From contig NAVB01001123.1 in the NCBI GenBank assembly GCA_002179805.1, forward strand, positions 1-27,762: 27,762 nucleotides of DNA, in the 5' to 3' direction. Origin of the DNA: Acanthamoeba lenticulata (taxonomy: Eukaryota > Discosea > Longamoebia > Acanthamoebidae). The notes below the pieces were generated by a model. The model was given only the letters and a program-made list of their open reading frames with translations, was not told the DNA's origin and did no database searches. Below are positions 20,038-27,762 of this stretch, in pieces; the stretch's first letter is position 1; each line of letters starts with the position of its first letter. Made by a program: the position numbers and the translations under genes.

Positions 20038-21489
20038 ATGCTGGAGCTAGTGGTGCTGGTGGTGGTGATCTGGATAGTGTACATGGCCTTTATGGCGGCC
20101 TTGGGCAAGGGAAGGCAGCAGACCACCTCTGCCGGCCACGCGGGCAGCTCCTCGGGAGGCTTTCAGACCTTCGTGGACAAGTACGAGACCATCGAAGAGG
20201 TGCAGGAGATGCTGCGCCGAGCTGGTCTCGAGAGCTCCAACCTCTTGTTGGGAATTGATTACACTAAATCGAATGAATACAATGGCCGGTACGCAGAGCA
20301 ACCCTTTGCTACAATCAATGAATTGACATTCATGCGACCAGACGCACGTTCGGGGGCAAGTCGCTCCACGACCTGACGGGCCAGCGGGGGGCCAACCCTT
20401 ACGAACGGGCCATCCAGATCCTTGGCCGCACGCTCGAACCCTTTGACGACGACCACCTCATCCCCGCCTTTGGCTTTGGGGACATCACCACCAAGGACGT
20501 GTACGCCACCCTGCCCAGTCTTGTCCAGCCCTGTGGCTTTGGCCAACCATGCTTGGCACCATATGCACCCCTACAGGGGCGTGTTTCCGTTCTACCCCGA
20601 CGGGCGGCCGTGCCGCGGGCTCGAGGAGGCCCTCATGCGCTACCGCGAGATCACGCCCGCGGTCCAGCTCAGCGGCCCGACCTCCTTGTACGATCTTTCT
20701 CAGGCCTGGGCTGACGCCCGGCTGGAGCGGTGGCTGACCAAACGTTGATTCCCCAGCGCGCCGGTGATCTACGAGGCCATCCGGATCGTGCGCGAGACGC
20801 GATCGTACCACATCCTCATCATCATCGCCGATGGCCAGGTGCCCACGCCTTCTTCATCGTCCGTGCTCATGAGCATGAACATGAGTTCTCAACACACCAT
20901 ATGAACGTACGGTGCCCAGGTCACCAGCGAGAGGGAGACGGTGAACGCGATCGTGGAGGCGTCCAACTACCCGCTCTCCATCCTCGTGGTCGGCGTCGGC
21001 GACGGCCCCTGGGAGATGATGGAGGAATTCGTACGCCCTCCTCTGCGCCCGGCTTCTTGCCCGCGCATCACCTCCAGCAGCATCCTCGTCATCATCATCA
21101 TCGCCCACTGACTTTCTCATCTCACGATCATGCCGTTCATGCACGCGCTCGCAGGACGACGGTCTGCCGGCCCGCAAGTTTGACAACGTGCGTCCGCCTT
21201 TTCCTTGCCCTCCACCCTCGTGCGATTGTCTGACGCCCAACCAACCAACCAACAAACAAACAACAACAAAACAGTTCCAGTTCGTGGAGTGCAACAAGGC
21301 CATGCAAGGCCGCCACCCCGAGGTACCAGGCCCCGAGAAGCCATGAACACCTGTCGTGTGTGTGTGTGTGTGCGCGCTTGGACTCCAACGCCTGGCGTGT
21401 GTTGGTGCGTGCAGACGAGCTTCGCGCTGGCGGCGCTCCAGGAGATCCCCGAGCAGTACCTGGCCATCCGCAAGCTCGGCCTCTTGTAA
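20038..21489 (+). CDS. Copine-type vWA-domain protein with N-terminal membrane anchor
   Basis: Eight exons in phase (20038-20288, 20342-20500, 20577-20687, 20757-20838, 20920-21030, 21155-21187, 21275-21322, 21415-21489) give 289 residues. Residues 1-23 are a single hydrophobic helix ([18 protein letters not shown]). The rest is a copine/vWA domain: [15 protein letters not shown] with the metal-site motif DxTxS at 74-78, [59 protein letters not shown] and the end [20 protein letters not shown]. It is closest to the plant RGLG/copine-like branch. It has neither the C2 domains of animal copines nor the C-terminal RING of RGLG ligases. It therefore probably binds partners at a membrane in a metal-dependent way. 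Two exons are only 33 and 48 bases. Confidence 0.9.
21355..21373 (+). repeat. TG dinucleotide microsatellite
   Basis: About nine GT/TG units lie in the last intron of the copine-type gene. No function is suggested. Confidence 0.75.
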
Positions 21490-21696
21490 AACTCCCACAC
21501 CAACCCCAACCTCCACCCAGGTCTTCTTTCCTATTCGACACCTTCTTCTTCCTCCTTCTCCTTTTCTTCTTCCTGTACGCGGAGATGACAAGAACGATTA
21601 TGAACAAGAAGAAGACAAAACGATTGCTCAATCGCTCGGCCTATTTGACGAGCGCGGCCCTCGGGCCACGCCATGCAGAAAACCAGGGTGCAAGCC

Positions 21697-23789
21697 CTAC
21701 TCGCTGAGGTACTCGAGGACCTCCTCGTCGCTGTACTCGTCGCTGCACTCGTCGCTGTCCTCGTCGCTGTCCTCGTCCTCCTTGTCGGTGGTCCGAAGGA
21801 GCTTGTGGTCGGGCAGCGTTTCTTGGACGATGCTCCACTGGTGCACGCAGTCGGTATCAAGAACAAACACGTGACCCGTGCGTTCGTCAACGGCCACGCC
21901 CACGGGTCTGATGAGCTCGCCCGGCACGGTGGCCACATGAAGGAAGGAGAAACGAGGGACACCAGCCGAGGGAAAGCCAAAGGAACCAAGGAAGAACTCG
22001 CCGGTAGCACTCCACTCTTGCACGCGCTGGTTGCCCTGGTCGACAACGAGGATGTTGCCTGTGCGACTCTCCACCGCTACACCCGTCGGGTGCTTGAACT
22101 GGCCCGGCCCGGTGCCCTCATCGCCAAAACAGCGAACGAACGTGCCGTCGGTATTCCACACCTGCACCCGGTGGTTGTAGCCGTCGGTGACGATGATGTG
22201 GTCCGATGCCACCGCCACGCCGCACGGGTGATTGAACTGGCCGGGCTCGGTGCCTGCGCCACCCAAGGTCCGCTCCACTCGGCCATCTTCGGGACAAAGC
22301 ACCTGCACCCGGTTATTCGGGCTGTCTGCAAACACGATGTGGCCCGATCGTGCGTCCACCGCCACACCTGTTGAAGTGGCACATGGGCTAGGTCCCAAGC
22401 TGCCGAGAGTGAAGCCCGCGAAGACGGCGGGAGGGGGAAAAAGCGCGCACGAGAGTGCCATCAGTGCAGCGCCGCACTTCCACTCGGGAGTGGTACTTGT
22501 CGTAGATGACGACCTCGCCCGAGCGCTCATTCACCGCCACACAGACGGACGGCTCACTGGCGAAGATAGCGCCCAGTTGCGGACGAACTCGCCATCAGTT
22601 GTCCACACTTGCACCCGATGGTTATCGGTGTCGGTGACGTAGACGTGACTGGCATGCACCGCCACGCCACATGGGCCTTTAAAGTGGCCGAAGACGCGAA
22701 GCGGCTTCTTCACGTGCATCTCTTTGTCGCGCACGAGCACGCCAGCTGTAGTCGCGATGGCCTCTTTCAGCGGATCTTGCTCTTTCTCCTTCTTCCCAGG
22801 CGCGGTCGAGAAGAACTTGATCCTCATTGCAGTCCGCCGTACCACCTTGCCTGCCGCATCCCTGGCGGCCTGCAAGCTTGCCGCCTGCTCCTCCTCCTCC
22901 TTCTCCACCTTCTTGCTGTTGGCCCCAGCTGCCGCTTGAGGGCCTTGCGTGGTGTTGGCGTTGATGAGGAGGAGCCTGGGCAGACGCAGACTCTGCTGCA
23001 GTGCGCGTCCAGAAGCCTCGAGCCTCGCCCTCACTGCCTCCAGCTGAGCCTCGTGGGACGCCGTCTCTTCCGCCCGCTCAGTGTGGTCTCGATCTCCACC
23101 AAGCGCGCCTGAATGGCATCTTCCAGCGAAATCGCATCGTGCCTTTAGTGCGGACCGGCAATGAGGCACATGGTGCACACAGGCGTGGCATCGGACTCAC
23201 ACCAGAACTTGGCCCGCTTGCCGGTGTGGTGCGCGCACGATGGCATTCGCGCGCTGGCGGGCGCGCGCGAAGAGGACGGCACGCGCACGTGGCTCCGGAA
23301 GCGGTGCAAGGCGTGAACGGCCGCATCACACTAGTCGCACAAGAGCATGTCGTCGCAGTCAGAACAGAACTGCGTGGCTGGCTTGGCTCCGCAGTCTCCA
23401 CACAAAGGTGACTTTGGTCCTTCCGTCTGGCCCTCGCCCGTCCCGCAGGCCCTCGATGCCGAAGAAGAAACAGCGAGGAGGTCAAGAAGGGCGAAGTTGC
23501 GCGGCAACTCGTTGACATTGCCTCCCGAGGTAAGTGCGCGACAGCGTGGGCACCGCAAACTGCCCTTGTCGTCGTCGTCGTTGTTGCCAGCGTCAGGCTT
23601 TTTCAGCACTACGGCCCTTTTTTCGTCTGTTGTTGTGGTCGTTGAGTCTGCGCTGCGGGCGGAAAGTGCAGCGAGGCAGGCGGTGCAAAAGGAGTGGCCA
23701 CATCGAAGCAGGCGCGGCACGCGGTCGGTTGGTGTAGCCGCGAATGCCTGCAAGCACACGTCGCACACCAGGGTGTCCTCCTCTTGCAT
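21697..23789 (-). pseudogene. Broken RING / B-box / coiled-coil / NHL (TRIM-NHL-like) gene (copy 2)
   Basis: Domain order is that of TRIM-NHL ubiquitin ligases. A RING starts near residue 9 (CDVCLQAF... CGHSFCTACL... CPRC), followed by B-box 1 (CGDCGAKPATQFCSDCDDMLLCD), B-box 2 (CAHHTGKRAKFWCESD, CTMCLIAG), a shortened coiled coil, and six NHL repeats with NHRVQVW-type strand ends. The acidic tail repeats DSDE. The frame is broken by TAG at 23331-23333 inside B-box 1 and TAA at 23145-23147 inside B-box 2. Frame changes follow near 23085, 22570 and 22435. Conserved residues continue on both sides of each break. No phase-matched introns remove them, although one good-looking intron (GTGCGC...GGCAG) lies near 22380-22465 but shifts phase. 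Probably a recent pseudogene; draft-sequence errors are the main alternative. The coiled coil aligns with copy 1 (EAQLEAVRxxLEA). Confidence 0.7.
21724..21778 (-). repeat. 12-base tandem repeat encoding an acidic tail
   Basis: About four and a half units of CTCGTCGCTGTM (plus strand) encode, on the minus strand, the Asp/Ser/Glu repeat (DSDE, SDEC/SDEY) at the end of the copy 2 NHL gene. The repeat unit stays in frame. Confidence 0.75.
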
Positions 23790-23919
23790 CTGTTGCTACT
23801 AGCTGCTGCACGGTTTTTTGCGCAGAAGGCCAAGGTTGTGTTTATTGACCTGGCTGCGTGGAGATGATTGGCCAGAAGATTTATGCCTATGTTTATTGGT
23901 GAACCATTAATTCTTCGTA

Positions 23920-24444
23920 TTATTTGACGGTGGCCTTGGCACGGATCTTGTCCTGGACGGTGGCGAGGTCGAGCCCGCTGGCGCTGGAGGCCTCGACCTG
24001 GACCGGCGTGCCGGCCCACTGCTCTACGAGCCGCTTGACCCCGGGCGCGAACATGGAGGCCACCATGCGCTGCTTGACCGTGGGCCCGTGCGAGGGCGTC
24101 CACAGGATGAAGACCATCCTCGTGCGCGTAACGCCGTCCGAGTGAGCTGTCCAGGGCACTTGAGCCACCACCATGCGGCACTGGTCTTGCGGCAGACTCG
24201 ACACGAGCGCGTCCCACGTCGGGCACGACGTCGATGATGAAGCGGATGAAGAGGAGGATGACGATGTGTCGAGGGTGAGGGTGGCCTCTTGGCCCTCTGC
24301 AAACTTGAGCACGCAGTAGGGGGTCGGGCAGGTTGCGGCCTCCAGGGGGACATCAGCGCACTCTTGGCGGCGTGAGATGGCAAGGATGGCTGGGCGCACG
24401 TCATCAGTGAGGCGCACAGCTCCAGAACCAGACATGATCGACAT
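23920..24444 (-). CDS. Divergent ADF/cofilin-family actin-binding protein
   Basis: An uninterrupted frame of 174 residues. The order of ADF-H landmarks is kept: an N-terminal helix after MSGSGAVRLTDDV, a strand PYCVLKF, then WDALVSSLPQDQCRMVVAQV (matching the family pattern YEDFxxxLPxxxCRYAVYD), RTRMVFILWTP (matching KIVFISWSP), and the long actin-binding helix VKQRMVASMFAPGVKRLVEQ. Cofilins bind and sever ADP-actin filaments. It differs from ordinary amoebal cofilin in being longer. It has a Ser/Asp run of about 12 residues between strands and replaces the usual PIKSKM helix start with PTVKQRM. Translation may begin at 24444 (MSIMSGSG) or 24435 (MSGSG), and the second better resembles known N termini. 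It may be a specialised paralogue. Confidence 0.75.
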   Translation of the reverse strand: MSIMSGSGAVRLTDDVRPAILAISRRQECADVPLEAATCPTPYCVLKFAEGQEATLTLDTSSSSSSSASSSTSCPTWDALVSSLPQDQCRMVVAQVPWTAHSDGVTRTRMVFILWTPSHGPTVKQRMVASMFAPGVKRLVEQWAGTPVQVEASSASGLDLATVQDKIRAKATVK

Positions 24445-24947
24445 GATTGTAGTGCGAGAGCTGCTTGTCTGTGGTGTGAAGGGCTTGTTGTTGTTTGTGA
24501 ACAGCTGACCCTTTGCCTGGGTAATAAGGACTGACTCTTCAAGGAAGCCTTCCTTTGTTCTACGGCGGCGGTCTGGAAGCCGTTCAAGGAAAGCAAAAAC
24601 CAGTAATTGGTAATTTTATTTTTTTTTTTCCTCCGTTTGGAAGCCGAAGCTTCCATCCGCCTCATCATACAAGCCTCCTACGCTTGTGTCTTGTGCATGA
24701 TGTGCCAACTGAGCAAAAAGAGAAGAGCGACAGCGGAGGATGCGAGTTGGCGAACGTATAACAGGTACACGAAGTAGCATCTTTCCTATGCGTTCTTCCC
24801 TATTCCTGGCTGGCGGTGGTGGCCTCCTTCGCGATCAGCCTCTTCGCTCTGCCCCGGATTGTGGGTCCGCCTCGGTAAGAATAAGACAGAACAGCTCATT
24901 TTGAAAAGCAAAAGGAAAACTTTTGAGAAAAACATTCCACATCAAAG
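24445..24947. promoter_or_regulatory. Divergent intergenic region between ADF and LSm7 genes
   Basis: About 503 bases without a supported gene separate two opposite start codons. It contains a T-rich run near 24617-24630. Both promoters must lie here. No specific elements were recognised. Confidence 0.35.
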
Positions 24948-25451
24948 ATGGCCTCCAAGGTACGGCCACATTTGGCCTTTGAATGATGGAAGGAGAAACT
25001 CATTCGTTTAATTCAGGGAAAGACTGTTCTCGATCTCGATCGGTACCTGGGCCAAATGATCACCGTCAAGTTCGCCGGCGGGCGGGAGGGTACGTAACAT
25101 GCCTGAAACACCACACACGATGCTGTTACCAAAGATATGCTCAAACTGTGTGATGCTCGCACAGTGACGGGCCTGCTTAAGGGTTACGACACGCTGGTCA
25201 ATCTCGTGCTCGATGAGACGAAGGAATTCTTGCGAGGTAAGCCTGCGAGCTCGCGATTGTGCTCCAATTCTAATCTTACACGTGTTTTCGATCATACAGA
25301 CCCGACAGATCCGTACAAGCCGTCGGTGCGCACGCGAACGCTCGGCCTTACCGTGTGCAAGGGCAGCTCAGTCATGCTCATTTGCCCTGTGGACGGCACC
25401 GAGGAGATCTTGAACGGCAACCCGTTCCTCAAGCCCGAGGAGGAGATCTAA
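24948..25451 (+). CDS. LSM7: U6 snRNA-associated Sm-like protein LSm7
   Basis: Four exons in phase (24948-24959, 25017-25089, 25165-25236, 25300-25451) give 102 residues, the usual LSm7 length. The Sm1 motif reads LDRYLGQMITVKFAGGRE, then VTGLLKGYDTLVNLVLDE with the conserved RNA-contact segment GYDTLVN. Sm2 is LGLTVCKGSSVMLICPVDG. The LSm7-specific linker DPTDPYKPSVRTRTLG is present. LSm7 is a ring subunit of LSm1-7 (cytoplasmic mRNA decay) and LSm2-8 (U6 snRNA stability). The first exon encodes only MASK. It converges with the RING-NHL gene, with about 110 bases between stops. Confidence 0.96.
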
Positions 25452-25563
25452 GAGATCATATCAATACACAACAGCCTCAGAGGCCAGGCTTCCTTCTTCT
25501 CTTTCTCTTTCTCTTTCCTCTCACCCTTGTTGTACAAGCTTCACTGGTGGTGGTGGTGTTCAA

Positions 25564-27134
25564 CTAGTGCTCGACAAAGGCAAAGACCTGCACGCGGTGG
25601 TTGGCGCTGTCGGCCACGAAGATGCGGCCCTTGGGGTCCACGGCGAGCCCTCGCGGGTGATCAAAGCAGCCCTCGTCGGTGCCGCGTTGGCCGATGACGG
25701 CGAGGAACTGGCCCTGGTCGTCAAAGATCTGCACGCGGTGGTTGTCCGTCACGAACACGCGCGTGCGGCCGTCGCCGCTTTCCCAGACGACGACGTCGCG
25801 CGGGTGCTGGAACCGGCCCTCGCCCGCGCCCGCGACGCCAAAGCCGCGCTGATACCGGCCCTGGCCGTCAAACACCTGCACGCGGTGGTTGTCCGTGTCG
25901 GCCACCCACACGCACCCGTGGCGGTCGACCGCCAGGCCGCTCGGCTGACGAAGCTGGCCCGGCTGGTCGCCAGCGGCGCCAAAGGCCTGCAAAAATTGGC
26001 CCTTGAGGTCAAACGCCTGGACGCGGTGGTTGCCCGCGTCGCTCACATAGACGCGCCCGCGACGGTCGTCCACGACCACGCCCCAGGGCTGCTGCAGCTG
26101 GCCGTCGCGCAGGCCCTGGGCGCCAAACGTGGCCTGGCAGCCGTTGCCGTTGAACACCTGAATGCGATGGTTGTCGCGGTCGGCCACCAGCATGTAGAGG
26201 CTGCTGTCCGGCCGCACCAGGCCCGCCACGCCGCGCGGGTGGTAGAAGCTGCCCCGCTGCGAGCCCTCGGCGCCAAACTTGGCCACGAACCCGCCCTTGG
26301 CGTTAAACACCTGAACGCGGTGGTTGTTCTGGTCGGCTACGATGACGTGGCTCGTGCCGCCGCGGCTGGAGACAAAGGCGAGGCCGCATGGGACGCTGAG
26401 CTGGCCGTCGGCCGTGCCGCGCGTACCCCACGAGCGCAGGAAGCGGCCGCGGGGCCGCAGCGCCTGCTTGAGGGTCGTCACCTCGTTCTCGAGCGCGCGG
26501 ATGCGGTAAATCAGCGGACGCAGCGGCACGAGGCTGCACCCCTTGACGTGGGCCGCGAGCTCAGCCCGGCGCAGCTGCTTCGCCGCGCAGCCCACGTCCG
26601 CCGCCGGACACTCGACCATCACGGCCTGGCAGGTCTTGGCGTGCTCGACCGCATGAATGGGCGCGACGCGCTGGCCGCAGCCTCGGGCGCACGCTGGGCG
26701 GGAGGACTCATGAGCTCGTCAGGTTCAGCAAACGGCCCAAAGAAGGACGGACCTTTGGGGCAACGCTGGACGTGGTTGGTCAGGTTGCCGCGCTCCAGCG
26801 AGCCGCGACACACGGGGCACGCCACGGGGAGCGCGTCGAGTGCGTTGGTGATAATGAGGGGGGCGGGGTGGAGCGCTTGCACGGTAACGTCAGCGCGGCA
26901 GCTGGGGCAGGTAGGGTTGTTCGTGAGCCATCGCTGCAGGCACGCCCGGCAGAAGGTGACTCGGCAGGAAGGCTCCACTACGGGGTCTACGAGGGGTTCA
27001 TGGCAAATCAAACACTGAAGGCTGGGGTCCACCTTGCTCAAGTAGTGGTAGGCCTGCGTGGAACTCTGCCACAAAACTAATAAAATTGACTGAATAGAAG
27101 AGGAGGGCAAGAGGGAGTACTGCCATACCGTCAT
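25564..27134 (-). CDS. RING / TRAF-type zinc finger / NHL-repeat protein (probable E3 ubiquitin ligase)
   Basis: Exons 27129-27134, 26753-27065 and 25564-26693 join in phase to give 482 residues. The RING is near residues 20-58 (CLICHEPLVDP... FCRACLQRWL... CPSCR). TRAF-type zinc fingers follow across the second junction (CPVCRGSLERGNLTNHVQRC, then CARGCGQRVAP, HAKTCQ, ECPAADVGC). A short coiled coil (RIRALENEVTTLKQAL) leads into six NHL repeats, each ending in a strand such as DNHRVQVFD, enough for one complete beta-propeller closing at the C terminus. RING plus substrate-binding propeller implies ubiquitin ligation; the substrate is unknown. The first intron (27066-27128) is 63 nt and stop-free, so an unspliced start is also readable. 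Unlike the two damaged copies nearby it has no B-box and no breaks. Confidence 0.88.
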
Positions 27135-27277
27135 AGTAGCCTCTTGTGTGCTCTTCCGCTGGCGATGCACAACAATGAGCAATTCGGCCGAATTGCCTTT
27201 TTTGCTTTTGGTGGTTTGAATTTAATTTTTTGTAAAATCAATTACAATTACAACCGACGTTCTTCAGCACGAGCGGT

Positions 27278-27762
27278 TTAGGACGGCAGAAGGGAGATGA
27301 GCCGAGCGAAGCTCGGACGGTCCGAGGGGACGTCGCTCCAGCACCGCGCCACGATCTCGAGGAAAGACGCCGGCACGCCCTCGGGCAGGCTGTGGGGCGA
27401 GGGCAGCGGCGGCTTGTCCCGGTTGTAGCCCGCCTGCGCCACGATCGCCATACGCTGCAGTCCCTTCCACGGCCTCTTCAGCGTCAACAATTCCTGTTTT
27501 TGTTGTTGTTTACGCGCGCGTATGTGAGCCACCGCGTACGAGGCCGAGCTCGGCACAAGCGTGCGCGTACCCAGAGGACGCTGCCGTAGCTGTAGACGTC
27601 GCTCTTCTGGTCGTAGGGCTCCTGGCGGAGGCACTCGGGGGCCATGTAGGCCGGCGTGCCGGCGAACGTCTCCTGCGCGCCCTCGCGGAGGTCCTCGTCC
27701 TTGGCCTGCACGAACCCGACGTCTCCGATCTTGACCGACAGGTGGTGGTCCAACAGGATGTT
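27278..27762 (-). CDS. Protein kinase, TKL-like, C-terminal part (5' part outside window)
   Basis: Two exons, 27571-27762 (partial) and 27278-27493, join in phase. The window opens at the catalytic-loop asparagine (NILLD). It continues with KIGDVGFVQ at the place of the magnesium-binding DFG, GTPAYMAPECL (APE motif), SDVYSYGSVLWELLTLKRPW and the end ARCWSDVPSDRPSFARLISL. These last two blocks are typical of the tyrosine-kinase-like group common in amoebae. The protein stops directly after the kinase domain. The DFG motif is DVG. The HRD motif, the ATP-binding lobe and any N-terminal domains are beyond the window, so catalytic competence cannot be judged. It lies in tandem behind the RING-NHL gene, about 140 bases from its start. 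Confidence 0.87.
   Translation of the reverse strand, partial: HPVGPPPVGQDRRRRVRAGQGRGPPRGRAGDVRRHAGLHGPRVPPPGALRPEERRLQLRQRPLGTRTLVPSSASYAVAHIRARKQQQKQELLTLKRPWKGLQRMAIVAQAGYNRDKPPLPSPHSLPEGVPASFLEIVARCWSDVPSDRPSFARLISLLPS

Noticed and set aside
21117..21631. Overlapping minus-strand frames rich in Cys, Trp and His
   Set aside because: Translations of copine introns and microsatellites on the opposite strand; no domain and no start context.
21697..23789. Non-standard genetic code to explain TAG and TAA in copy 2
   Set aside because: TAA and TAG end several other genes here at expected family lengths (LSm7 with TAA, the Hsp20-domain gene with TAG), and copy 2 also has frameshifts that recoding cannot explain.
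25567..27018. A 483-codon open frame on the + strand
   Set aside because: It is fully antisense to the RING-NHL gene, whose domains are unmistakable. GC-rich third positions and the periodic repeats keep the opposite frame open. The antisense translation is Ala/Val/His-rich with no recognisable domain.

Overview
This window reads as nuclear DNA of a free-living amoebozoan, most likely Acanthamoeba or a close relative. That assignment is inferred, because no database was available. The support is intron-dense genes with short GT-AG introns (about 50-130 nt), GC-rich third codon positions, very short intergenic gaps, and a gene set typical of amoebae: Rag GTPase, RapGAP, DENN, WASH, ADF/cofilin, a copine-type vWA protein, and RING/B-box/NHL proteins. 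Donor sites mostly read GTAC or GTGC, not GTAAGT. I saw no bacterial operons, phage, IS elements, CRISPR arrays or tRNAs.

Layout. 1-2869 (-): RapGAP-domain protein whose 3' end lies outside the window. 3099-4493 (+): RagA/Gtr1 GTPase, complete in seven exons. 4663-6023 (+): protein with a C-terminal Hsp20/alpha-crystallin domain. 6151-6546 (-): small protein of unknown function. 7244-9267 (-): nine-exon MFS transporter, nearest to the SLC43 type. 9522-15025 (+): fourteen-exon DENN protein of about 1,470 residues. 15026-16861: gene-poor stretch with a possible tyrosine-phosphatase relic and one orphan coiled-coil gene. 16862-18254 (+): broken B-box/coiled-coil/NHL gene. 18308-19877 (+): WASH complex subunit 1. 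20038-21489 (+): membrane-anchored copine/vWA protein. 21697-23789 (-): second broken RING/B-box/NHL gene. 23920-24444 (-): divergent ADF/cofilin. 24948-25451 (+): LSm7. 25564-27134 (-): intact RING/TRAF-zinc-finger/NHL protein. 27278-27762 (-): C-terminal part of a TKL-type protein kinase.

The joined exon structures were derived by hand from splice sites, reading-frame phase and family conservation. For RagA, Hsp20, MFS, DENN, WASH1, copine, LSm7 and RING-NHL every exon junction keeps phase. The RapGAP gene has one unresolved stretch (about 1606-1825).

Biology. The recognisable genes serve nutrient signalling (Rag), small-GTPase control (RapGAP, DENN), endosomal actin (WASH, ADF), ubiquitin ligation (RING-NHL) and mRNA metabolism (LSm7). 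Nothing shows that they act as one pathway, and their neighbourhood looks like ordinary compact eukaryotic packing. The most interesting part is 16.8-27.1 kb. It holds three NHL beta-propeller genes, two of them visibly damaged. One damaged copy ends about 50 bases upstream of the WASH1 start codon and in the same open frame.
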